From NCBI RefSeq assembly GCF_001463705.1, contig NZ_BBWH01000042.1, positions 1 through 33,061 of the forward strand: 33,061 nucleotides of DNA, in the 5' to 3' direction. The number at the start of each line of letters is the position of its first letter. The stretch's first letter is position 1. The DNA is from Aureimonas sp. AU12. Lineage in GTDB: Bacteria > Pseudomonadota > Alphaproteobacteria > Rhizobiales > Rhizobiaceae. Below are positions 15,569 through 22,285 of the stretch, in pieces. Position numbers and translations under genes: made by a program. The notes below the pieces were generated by a model. That model did not search any database, was not told the DNA's origin, and saw only the letters and a program-made list of their open reading frames with translations.

Positions 15569-15871
15569 TCAGGCGAAGGGCTCGACCGAGGTCACCTCGA
15601 TGAGCCGCAGCTCGGAGCTCTTCACGTCGATGGACTTCAGGGCTTCGCGCCAGGCCGCGACATGGGCGCTGGCGCCATGCGCCTTCAGGGTCTCGCGGCT
15701 TTCCCATTCCTCGTAGATGCGAACGAGACCGGGCTCGGTGAGATCGGCGGCGAAGGAGTAGAGGATGCAGCCCTCCTCCTCGCGCGTCGCGAGGATCACG
15801 GCGCGTGCCGCGTCGCGGATCGAGGCAAGGCCGATTTCGGTGAGCTGGAGCGTTCCGGCGACGATGATCAT
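15569..15871 (-). CDS. Antibiotic biosynthesis monooxygenase (ABM) family protein, putative quinol monooxygenase
   Basis: A 100-aa single ferredoxin-like ABM domain starting [20 protein letters not shown]. Motifs are [40 protein letters not shown] and [20 protein letters not shown]. Small proteins of this type (YgiN-like) act as dimeric cofactor-less monooxygenases on quinols or other aromatics, or merely bind them; the substrate here is unknown. GGGAGGA stands 7 nt before the ATG. It interrupts the usual rimM-trmD pair, with 89 bp upstream and 55 bp downstream gaps. Codon use matches the neighbours, so any insertion is old. Confidence 0.88.
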   Translation of the reverse strand: MIIVAGTLQLTEIGLASIRDAARAVILATREEEGCILYSFAADLTEPGLVRIYEEWESRETLKAHGASAHVAAWREALKSIDVKSSELRLIEVTSVEPFA

Positions 15872-15960
15872 GGTTGGGTCCTCCCTGGACGGCGCCCTCG
15901 AGGCGCGACGCTCCAGCGATTAGCCGCCCCGCCGCCCGCTGGCAACGCGCGTTTGCGCCG

Positions 15961-16524
15961 TCAGGCGCTCTCGTCGTCCTCGTCACCCTCGCGCGCTTCC
16001 ACCGCGCCTTCGAGGCCGGCCGCCACGGGCTCCACCACGATGAAGCCGAGGTCAAGATCGATCTGCGGCACCGCGATCTCGGTGAAGGGGATCATCACGC
16101 TGGCGCCGTTCTCGGGGGCGATCTCCAGAATGTCGCCGCCGCCGAAATCGTGGAAGGCGACGATCTCGCCGATCACCGCGCCGGTGGTGAGGCGCGCGAC
16201 GAGCCCCACGAGATCGGCCTGGTAGAACTCTTCCTCGCCCTCGGCCGGCAGCTTCGAGCGGTCGACGAAGAGGTCGGTGCCGTTCAGTCGCTCGGCCTCG
16301 TTGCGATCGGCCACCTCGGCAAAGCGCACGACCACGACGTTCTTCTGCGTGCGCGCGGACAGGACGGTGAAGGTCTTGCCCTTCGCATCCGTCAGCGGCC
16401 CGTAGGCACCGATGTCCTCGGGATCTTCGGTAAAGGACTTGACGCGAACCTCGCCCTTGATGCCGTGGGCACCGCCGATGGTGCCGAGAAGGACGGGTTC
16501 GGGGGCGGACGTGGTTTCGGACAC
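15961..16524 (-). CDS. rimM: 16S rRNA processing protein RimM
   Basis: A 187-aa protein with the RimM N-terminal beta-barrel (VLLGTIGGAHGIKGEVRVKS) and PRC-barrel C-terminal half (EEFYQADLVGLVARLTTGAV, DILEIAPENGASVMIPF). It ends in an acidic tail (EAREGDEDDESA). RimM binds ribosomal protein S19 and helps maturation of the 30S head. The start is uncertain: GTG at 16524 (VSETTSAPEPV) is taken, while a TTG at 16563 adds 13 residues; neither has a clear ribosome-binding site. It is followed by the ABM gene and trmD. A diguanylate cyclase gene lies between it and rpsP. Confidence 0.93.
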   Translation of the reverse strand: MSETTSAPEPVLLGTIGGAHGIKGEVRVKSFTEDPEDIGAYGPLTDAKGKTFTVLSARTQKNVVVVRFAEVADRNEAERLNGTDLFVDRSKLPAEGEEEFYQADLVGLVARLTTGAVIGEIVAFHDFGGGDILEIAPENGASVMIPFTEIAVPQIDLDLGFIVVEPVAAGLEGAVEAREGDEDDESA

Positions 16525-16607
16525 GGGGGGACAGCTCGGCTCTAGGGGGATCGGCGGGCGCAACGGGCGCCCTTCGCCGTTTCTCTGCGGGGCTTGCCGG
16601 CCCGCGT

Positions 16608-16635
16608 CAACCCGCGCCGCGCCGGGCGCAGGTTG
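16608..16635 (-). terminator. Strong hairpin directly after the diguanylate cyclase gene
   Basis: In minus-strand RNA, 16635-16625 pairs with 16618-16608 (11 bp, one G-T) around a 6-nt loop, starting right after the stop codon. No T-run follows. On the other strand one pair is lost. TTGACG overlaps its downstream end and could be a -35 element for rimM, but the matching -10 is poor. Confidence 0.45.
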
Positions 16636-18141
16636 CTAGAGCGCCGGCGGCACGCCGCGGCGCTCGCCGGTGGCCGCGTAGTAGCGGCGCTTGGCCTCGT
16701 ACATGCGAAGGTCGGCGCGCTTCACCGTCTCCTCCAGCCGTTCGCCGGGCCGCAGCGTCGCCACGCCCATCGACAGCGACAGGCGCTCGCCGGGGTAGAA
16801 CTGCGAGTTGATCGCGCAGAGATCCTCGATCGCCAGAAGCAGCGCCTCCGCCTCCGCGGCCCCGACATGGGGCATCAGCACCGCGAACTCGTCGCCGCCG
16901 ATGCGCGCGGCGTGGCAGGGCGCGCGCACGGCTTCGGCGAAGACCTCGCCGGCGCGCCGCAGCAGCGTGTCACCGGCGGCATGGCCGAGCTGGTCGTTCA
17001 GGCCCTTCAACCCGTTGAGATCGGCGACGAGGACGCTGACGGTCTCCAGCTTTCGGCGCTCCAGCCGGTTCATTTCGTCGACGTAGAAGGAGCGGTTGAA
17101 GAGCTTGGTGAGAACGTCGTGCTTGCCGAGATATTCGAGATAGGCCTCGGCCTTCTTGCGCGCGGTGATGTCGGTAAGCGCCACCTGAACGAGCGACCAG
17201 TCGTGCTCGTGGCCCGGCAGGACGTGGAACTGCATGACGAAATGCATCTCCTCGCCTTCGAGCGAGTAGTTCACGACCTCGCGGGTCTGCGTCAGGCGGC
17301 CGTTCCAGAGGTCGATCAGCTCCTCGCGGAAGGGCTGGGCGAGACGGTCGCGGAAGATCTCCGACAGGCGCGCCAGGAGCGTCGCGAGATCCGGGGCGCC
17401 AAAGACGGCGAGCGTCTGGCGGTTGACGTCGATGACGCGGATCTCGCTCATGCAGCGCGTCAAGAATTCGGGATGGACCTCGAGGAAGGTGCGAAAGTCG
17501 GTGACGCCGCTGGCGCGCACGTCCTGTAAAAGCACGTGGATCTGCGAGAAATCCTCGACCCAGATCGATACCGGCGAATGCTCGAACAGGAACTTGGCAT
17601 AGGCCTCGCTCACCGCCGCCTGCCGACGCGCCGCCTCGCGCTCGCTGACATCCTCGGTGACCACGAGCACCCGGCCCCAGTCGGCCTCGAAACCCGGCAG
17701 GACGCGGCCCTTCAGCTGGATGTCGAGGGCGCGGCCGCCCAGCGTGTGGTTGACGGCGCGGCTGGTGAACTCGGTGGCCCCGTCCCAGAGCTGCACGAGT
17801 TCGTCGAGATGGTTGTCCAGCATGACGCCGGCGAAGACGTCGCCGAGGCGCGACACCAGTTCGGCGGTGTCGGCGGCCTCGAACAGCGCCAGCGTGCGCG
17901 GATTGACCTCGAGGATGCGGATCGCCTCGGCCGAGCGGCGGACCTGCGACAGGTCGGCGGAGAGAAAGGCCCTGAGATCGGTGACGCCGGCCGCGCGCCA
18001 TTCGTCGGCGAGCGCCCGGATGCCGCTCCAGTCCTCCAGCCACAAGGGCACCGGCGCCAGGGCGAACATGTCGAAACCGTGCGCGTCGGGGGAGCCTCCG
18101 GTCGAGGGGCCGGTCGCGGGGTCCGACAAGTCACGCTGCAT
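16636..18141 (-). CDS. Two-PAS diguanylate cyclase (GGDEF) protein
   Basis: A 501-aa soluble protein. Two related sensory modules of about 140 residues can be aligned to each other: PVPLWLEDWSGIRALADEWR with SPVSIWVEDFSQIHVLLQDV; IRILEVNPRTLALFEAADTA with IRVIDVNRQTLAVFGAPDLA. The second ends in VQVALTDITARKKAEAYLEY. The GGDEF domain follows (about 335-495), with GKHDVLTKLFNRSFYVDEMN, ADLNGLKGLNDQLGHAAGDT and the intact active site GGDEF at 415-419. It should make cyclic-di-GMP. The inhibitory I-site RxxD upstream of GGDEF reads R-A-P-C, so product inhibition may be lost. It sits between rpsP and rimM, flanked by hairpins on both sides, which suggests a separate transcription unit. Confidence 0.92.
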   Translation of the reverse strand: MQRDLSDPATGPSTGGSPDAHGFDMFALAPVPLWLEDWSGIRALADEWRAAGVTDLRAFLSADLSQVRRSAEAIRILEVNPRTLALFEAADTAELVSRLGDVFAGVMLDNHLDELVQLWDGATEFTSRAVNHTLGGRALDIQLKGRVLPGFEADWGRVLVVTEDVSEREAARRQAAVSEAYAKFLFEHSPVSIWVEDFSQIHVLLQDVRASGVTDFRTFLEVHPEFLTRCMSEIRVIDVNRQTLAVFGAPDLATLLARLSEIFRDRLAQPFREELIDLWNGRLTQTREVVNYSLEGEEMHFVMQFHVLPGHEHDWSLVQVALTDITARKKAEAYLEYLGKHDVLTKLFNRSFYVDEMNRLERRKLETVSVLVADLNGLKGLNDQLGHAAGDTLLRRAGEVFAEAVRAPCHAARIGGDEFAVLMPHVGAAEAEALLLAIEDLCAINSQFYPGERLSLSMGVATLRPGERLEETVKRADLRMYEAKRRYYAATGERRGVPPAL

Positions 18142-18184
18142 TGTTCAACCCCCCGATGGCCGGCAGACCGGCAGACATGGAAAC

Positions 18185-18221
18185 GGCGCGCCGGCCTTCC
18201 CATTGGGAAGATCGACGCGCC
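18185..18221 (-). terminator. Terminator after rpsP
   Basis: On the minus strand a long imperfect hairpin: outer GGCGCG/CGCGCC, a mostly paired 5-nt middle, inner CTTCCC/GGGAAG with an AAT loop, followed by GTTTCC. It lies about 35 bp after the rpsP stop and separates rpsP from the diguanylate cyclase gene. Confidence 0.55.
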
Positions 18222-18255
18222 GCGGACACTAGCGCAAAAGAGTGAAGCCTTCGCC

Positions 18256-18672
18256 TTACTCGGAAGCGGGGGTCTCTTCCTCTGCGGCAGCCGGAGCGTT
18301 TGCCTCGGCAGCGGCCTTCTCGGCGGCGGCGGCGGCATCTTCCTCGCGCTGCTTGCGCTCGGCTTCGCGCTCCTGGGCCTTCTTGCCTGGCAGACCCTTC
18401 GTCAGGTTCGACTTGACCGGGCGGTTGGCGATGCCGGCCTTGTCGAGGAAGCGCAGGACGCGGTCGGTGGGCTGTGCGCCCTCGCCGAGCCAATGCTTGA
18501 TACGGTCGTCCTTCAGCGTGACGCGTTCGGCGTCCTTCGGCAGCATCGGGTTCCACGAGCCGACCGTCTCTACGAAGCGGCCGTCGCGGGGCGAACGGGC
18601 GTCGGCGACGACGATGTGGTAGTAGGGGCGCTTCTTGGAGCCGGCACGGGCGAGGCGCATCTTCAGGGGCAT
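18256..18672 (-). CDS. rpsP: 30S ribosomal protein S16
   Basis: A 138-aa protein. The first 80 or so residues are canonical S16: [40 protein letters not shown] and [21 protein letters not shown] 55-residue charged Ala/Glu-rich tail follows ([20 protein letters not shown]), a common feature of alphaproteobacterial S16. GGAG stands 8 nt before the ATG. It follows the small membrane gene by 75 bp on the same strand, and a terminator-like hairpin lies behind it. Confidence 0.97.
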   Translation of the reverse strand: MPLKMRLARAGSKKRPYYHIVVADARSPRDGRFVETVGSWNPMLPKDAERVTLKDDRIKHWLGEGAQPTDRVLRFLDKAGIANRPVKSNLTKGLPGKKAQEREAERKQREEDAAAAAEKAAAEANAPAAAEEETPASE

Positions 18673-18747
18673 TGATTCACTCCATCATTTAAGTTTGCTG
18701 CCGAACGTTTCGTCAGCCATCGAAAGTTTCGAGATACCGAGCCGCTA

Positions 18748-19005
18748 TCAGACTCGGTGTCTGGTTTGTTTCTGCGGCTTCAATAATCCACCGAGAAGGA
18801 CGATTAATAAGCCAGCTGGCGCCAGCAAGAATAGAAAGAACAATTCAGGATAAGGCCCGCCCTTTAGATCGTCCTTGTAACCGTAATTCTCGGCTGGAAC
18901 CAAATAGATCCACAACTCGTACGTCCACGGCGAAAACCCTCCGATCAGGCCGACCGAAAGAAGAGACAACCCGAAGACAAGAATAATACTGGAGACGCTC
19001 CCCAT
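18748..19005 (-). CDS. Low-GC two-helix membrane protein coupled to ffh, unknown
   Basis: An 85-aa protein starting MGSVSSIILVFGLSLLSVGL. Helix 1 (about 4-23) is followed by an aromatic, mostly extracytoplasmic loop (GGFSPWTYELWIYLVPAENY) and helix 2 (about 54-74; ELFFLFLLAPAGLLIVLLGG). A short basic tail (KPQKQTRHRV) suggests both termini are cytoplasmic. Its ATG overlaps the ffh stop codon as TAATG, so translation is probably coupled to ffh. By hand count, 124 of 250 bases (18751-19000) are G or C, about 50%, far below the neighbours. That points to recent acquisition or unusual constraint. No family recognised. Confidence 0.7.
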   Translation of the reverse strand: MGSVSSIILVFGLSLLSVGLIGGFSPWTYELWIYLVPAENYGYKDDLKGGPYPELFFLFLLAPAGLLIVLLGGLLKPQKQTRHRV

Positions 19006-20573
19006 TATTTCTTCTTGCCCGGCAGGCCGGGGAAGCCGCCGCCGGGAAGTCCCGGCAGGCCGCCGCCGCTGAAGCCGGGCGGCAGGCCCTTCGGCAGTCC
19101 ACCGAAGCCGCCGGCGCCTCCCATGGCTTTCGCCATCTCCTCGAGCTGGCGCGGATCCATCTTCGAGAGGTCGGGCATGCCGCCGCCCATTCCGCCAGCA
19201 AGGCCGGGGGGCAGGCCCATCTTGGCGCCGAGGCCGCCCATGAGCTTGCCCATGATGCCGCCGCCCTTGCCGCCCTTGCCAGCCATCGACTTCATCACGT
19301 CCGCCATCTGGCGATGCATCTTCAGAAGCTTGTTGATGTCGGCGGAATCGGTGCCGGAGCCGGCGGCGATGCGCTTCTTGCGGGAGTGCTTGAGGGCGTC
19401 CGGGTTGGCGCGTTCCCACTTCGTCATCGATGAGATGATGGCCAGCTGGCGCTTCAGGAGCCTGTCGTCCATGCCGGCGGCCGAGATCTGGTCCTTCATC
19501 TTGGCCATGCCGGGCATCATGCCCATGACGCCGCCCATGCCGCCCATGCGCTGCATCTGCGCGATCTGGTCGGCGAGGTCGTTCAGGTCGAACTTGCCGG
19601 CCTGCATCTTCTTGGCCATCGCGGCCGCCTTGTCGGCGTCGATGGTCTCGGCGGCGCGCTCGACGAGCGAGACGATGTCGCCCATGCCGAGGATGCGGTC
19701 GGCGATGCGCGAGGGATGGAAATCCTCCAGCGCATCCATCTTCTCGCCGGTGCCGAGCAGCTTGATCGGCTTGCCGGTGACGGCGCGCATCGAGAGTGCG
19801 GCACCGCCGCGCCCGTCGCCGTCGACGCGCGTCAGGACGATGCCGGTGATGCCGACGCGCTCGTCGAAGGAGCGGGCGAGGTTCACCGCGTCCTGGCCGG
19901 TCAGGCTGTCGGCGACGAGCAGGATCTCGTGCGGGCGCGTCGCCGTCTTGATCTCGGCCATCTCGGCCATCAAGGGCTCGTCGATATGGGTGCGGCCGGC
20001 CGTGTCGAGGATGAGGATGTCGTAGCCACCGAGCTTGGCGGCCTGGGCGGCGCGGGCGGCGATCTCGACCGGGCCCTGACCCGCGATGATCGGGAGCGTC
20101 GCGACCTTCGTCTGCTCGCCGAGGATGCGCAGCTGCTCCTGCGCGGCCGGACGGCGCGTGTCGAGCGAGGCCATGAGGACGCGCTTCTTCTGGCGCTCCG
20201 TCATCCGCTTGGCGATCTTGGCCGAAGTCGTCGTCTTGCCCGAGCCCTGCAGGCCGACCATCATGATCACGACGGGGGCGGGCGCGTTGAGGTCGATCGC
20301 CACCTGATCGGAACCCAGCGTCGCCACCAGCTCGTCGTGGACGATCTTGACGACCATCTGGCCAGGCTTGATCGACTTGACGATCTCGGCGCCCACCGCC
20401 TTGTCGCGCACGCGGTCGGTGAAGGAGCGCACGACCTCGAGCGAGACGTCGGCCTCGAGCAGCGCGCGGCGCACCTCGCGCAGCGCTGCCGCGACGTCGG
20501 CGTCCGACAGCGAGCCCCGGCCGGTGAGGCCGTTCAGGATGGACCCGAGGCGGTCCTGAAGGGATTCGAACAT
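19005..20573 (-). CDS. ffh: Signal recognition particle protein Ffh (SRP54)
   Basis: A 522-aa protein starting MFESLQDRLGSILNGLTGRG. It has the N domain (1-95), the G domain with P-loop GLQGSGKTT at 107-115, ASLDTRRPAAQEQLRILGEQ, LDTAGRTHIDEPLM and the TGEKMDALEDFHPSR motif, then the Met-rich M domain (FDLNDLADQIAQMQRMGGMG onward). It binds signal sequences and 4.5S RNA and docks with FtsY for cotranslational targeting. The tail from about 440 is a long Gly/Leu/Pro-rich, low-complexity stretch (GMGGGMPDLSKMDPRQLEEM, GGGLPGLPGGGFPGLPGKKK), longer than in E. coli. AAAAGG precedes the ATG. The upstream frame stays open to 20771 but has no family sequence. A TTGACT-N17-TTTTAA promoter lies about 210 bp upstream. 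Confidence 0.97.
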   Translation of the reverse strand: MFESLQDRLGSILNGLTGRGSLSDADVAAALREVRRALLEADVSLEVVRSFTDRVRDKAVGAEIVKSIKPGQMVVKIVHDELVATLGSDQVAIDLNAPAPVVIMMVGLQGSGKTTTSAKIAKRMTERQKKRVLMASLDTRRPAAQEQLRILGEQTKVATLPIIAGQGPVEIAARAAQAAKLGGYDILILDTAGRTHIDEPLMAEMAEIKTATRPHEILLVADSLTGQDAVNLARSFDERVGITGIVLTRVDGDGRGGAALSMRAVTGKPIKLLGTGEKMDALEDFHPSRIADRILGMGDIVSLVERAAETIDADKAAAMAKKMQAGKFDLNDLADQIAQMQRMGGMGGVMGMMPGMAKMKDQISAAGMDDRLLKRQLAIISSMTKWERANPDALKHSRKKRIAAGSGTDSADINKLLKMHRQMADVMKSMAGKGGKGGGIMGKLMGGLGAKMGLPPGLAGGMGGGMPDLSKMDPRQLEEMAKAMGGAGGFGGLPKGLPPGFSGGGLPGLPGGGFPGLPGKKK

Positions 20574-20783
20574 CGCGAGACCTTTTCCATTCGCCCGAAG
20601 ACCGGAGAACCCGGAACCGGAGAATGGGGACGAAGCGCGCCCGATCCAACCCGACGAACCACCAAACGGAAACGCATCCGCGGGCGAAACTCGCTGGCGG
20701 ATGGGGACCTCCCTGCGGCTCGAACGGGCGAGGGGCAGGGTCGGCGGTTTGCGGAACGGAACGAAGCGCAAGAATTGGACGCG

Positions 20784-20812
20784 TTAAAACCCGGGATGCG
20801 CGAGAAAGTCAA
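20784..20812 (-). promoter_or_regulatory. ffh promoter
   Basis: Minus strand TTGACT (20812-20807), exactly 17 bp, TTTTAA (20789-20784): a strong sigma-70 type promoter. The start point would be near 20777, giving an unusually long leader of about 204 nt before ffh. Confidence 0.6.
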
Positions 20813-20908
20813 GTCTGCGCCATGCGGGCGACGCCGGCGCTCCGGCATGGAGTCCTTCAGAGTCGCCACCCGATTTCCCGGCCCGCCGGACGCCGATGCA
20901 GACGAAGC

Positions 20909-20937
20909 TTGCGCGAAAGCCCACGCAATTTCTTAAA
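20909..20937 (+). promoter_or_regulatory. Divergent sigma-70-like promoter
   Basis: TTGCGC (20909-20914), 17-bp spacer, CTTAAA (20932-20937). It points away from ffh, toward the doubtful ORF at 21006 or an untranslated RNA. The stretch 20574-21575 otherwise holds only the ffh leader and the TetR control region. Confidence 0.4.
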
Positions 20938-21005
20938 GGTCTCCTGCTAGGACTGAGCCTGTCCAAGATCCCTGCCCTCCCTCCCGGACCTCGATCCGTC
21001 GCCCC

Positions 21006-21311
21006 ATGAAATTCCTCAGGTTCCCCCCACGCCCTCCTGCTTCCGGTCGCAATGACCGCGACGCAACCGTGCGCCCGATCGCGGCCCGGTTCGATGCGGC
21101 GAACGGACCGGCCACCGGACCGCGCGGCATCCGGGGGTATGACGGCGATGTGGGCACGGACCCGCGCCTTCTCCTGGCGCTTGGGGCCTTGCAGCGCCAC
21201 TCCATCGAATCGCTCCTGGCGCGCCGAGCGCCCGCACGCCGGGTTCTCGCCGCGTTCCGCTCGCAGACGCCCTTCGCGATGAACGACCCGGCCGACCACC
21301 ACTTTTCCTGA
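21006..21311 (+). CDS. Doubtful hypothetical ORF
   Basis: A 101-codon ORF starting MKFLRFPPRPPASGRNDRDA, with no signal peptide, helix or motif I recognise. In favour: third codon positions are mostly G or C after the first dozen codons, and a sigma-70-like promoter ends about 70 bp upstream. Against: no ribosome-binding site, no known family, and random ORFs of this length are common at this GC. It fills much of the otherwise empty gap between ffh and the TetR gene. Confidence 0.3.
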   Translation: MKFLRFPPRPPASGRNDRDATVRPIAARFDAANGPATGPRGIRGYDGDVGTDPRLLLALGALQRHSIESLLARRAPARRVLAAFRSQTPFAMNDPADHHFS

Positions 21312-21497
21312 TCGTCCCTGCGCTTGAGTCGCGTTCGCGCTGTTTTGTGGGGACGACGTCGACCGACGTCCTGACTGCAGACGAACCTCGTCCCGTTCCG
21401 CGAGATCGGCCGCTTTAAGGCGTTGCCGGTTTGCGGTCATCGGCACGTACGGCGCAGTCGATCCGCGCTCGAACGGCCCTCTGCGGCATCGCAGCAC

Positions 21498-21526
21498 TCG
21501 ACTCCCAAAAGAAACCGCGCTATGCG
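21498..21526 (+). promoter_or_regulatory. Possible promoter of the TetR-RND operon
   Basis: TCGACT (21498-21503), 17-bp spacer, TATGCG (21521-21526). The -10 and start point fall on the 16-bp palindrome at 21524-21539, as expected for an autorepressed operon. Confidence 0.35.
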
Positions 21527-21539
21527 AACGATCGTTCGC
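21524..21539. promoter_or_regulatory. Perfect 16-bp palindrome, probable TetR operator
   Basis: GCGAACGATCGTTCGC is a perfect palindrome with the GAAC/GTTC half-sites usual for TetR-family repressors. It overlaps the candidate -10 element and lies 37 bp upstream of the GTG start of the adjacent TetR gene. Confidence 0.65.
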
Positions 21540-21575
21540 TCTCGGGTTTTCCAGAGCGCCCGATCCGGAATTGCC

Positions 21576-22205
21576 GTGTCCGTTCTCTCCGCACTTCCCG
21601 ACCTGCCGGACCTCGCGAGCGCGCAGGATCTGCGCCGCCAGCGGATCCTGGCGGCGGCGCGCGCCTGCTTCTCGCGCCAAGGCTTCCACGGCGCGACGAT
21701 GGGCCAGATCTGCGCCGAGGCGGCGATGAGCCCCGGTGCGCTCTACCGCTACTTCCCCTCCAAGGACGCCATCATCGGCGCCATCGCCGAGGAAGAGCGC
21801 GTCAATGCGGGCGCCTGCATGGCCGCGCTCGCCGGCGAGGGCTCGCTCGTCGACCGCATGACGGCCGTCGCGATGGACTATCTGCGCGGCGCACGCGATC
21901 CCGAAACCGGCGGCCTGATGGTCGAGATCTGTTCGGAATCGCTGCGCAACACCGCGGTCGGCGAGCGCTTCCACGAGATCGAGCACGAGGTCCGCGATGC
22001 GTTCCGCGCGGCGCTGGTCGAGGCGCAGGTGGCCGGCGAGATATCAGGCGATCTCGATCTCGACGTGGTGCTGATGATGGTCTTCGCGATCGGCGACGGC
22101 TTGCAGATGCGCCTGGCGCTGGAGCCGGACTTCGCGGTCGAGCGCCTGGAGACCGACCTTCGCCGCGTCCTCGCTGCGCTTTTCGGTCTGCCTCGGCCAT
22201 GCTGA
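21576..22205 (+). CDS. TetR/AcrR family transcriptional regulator
   Basis: A 209-aa regulator from GTG (VSVLSALPDLPDLASAQDLR). The N-terminal helix-turn-helix is textbook: RQRILAAARACFSRQGFHGA, TMGQICAEAAMSPGALYRYF, PSKDAIIGAIAEEE. The rest is the helical ligand-binding domain (MTAVAMDYLRGARDPETGGL, IFAIGDGLQMRLA-like region). The start is inferred. The frame is open to 21423, but the palindromic operator at 21524-21539 should be upstream of the gene, and an ATG at 21522 would lie inside it. It heads an operon with an RND adaptor and permease, which it most likely represses together with itself, as AcrR-type regulators do. Confidence 0.9.
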   Translation: MSVLSALPDLPDLASAQDLRRQRILAAARACFSRQGFHGATMGQICAEAAMSPGALYRYFPSKDAIIGAIAEEERVNAGACMAALAGEGSLVDRMTAVAMDYLRGARDPETGGLMVEICSESLRNTAVGERFHEIEHEVRDAFRAALVEAQVAGEISGDLDLDVVLMMVFAIGDGLQMRLALEPDFAVERLETDLRRVLAALFGLPRPC

Positions 22206-22285
22206 TGCGCGCATCCCTCCTTCTCGCCCGCCTGTGCGGAGCGTCCACGATCCGGGCGTCACGCCCCCTCACCCGGAGATCGGCC

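Noticed and set aside
20574-21575. 4.5S (SRP) RNA or a tRNA near ffh
   Set aside because: I looked for the conserved GGAAGCAGCC-type SRP loop and for T-arm GGTTCGA-type signatures with pairing arms; none was convincing.
20784-21986. 400-codon minus-strand frame upstream of ffh
   Set aside because: It runs through the TetR gene, its operator and the ffh promoter; no domain or ribosome-binding site is visible.
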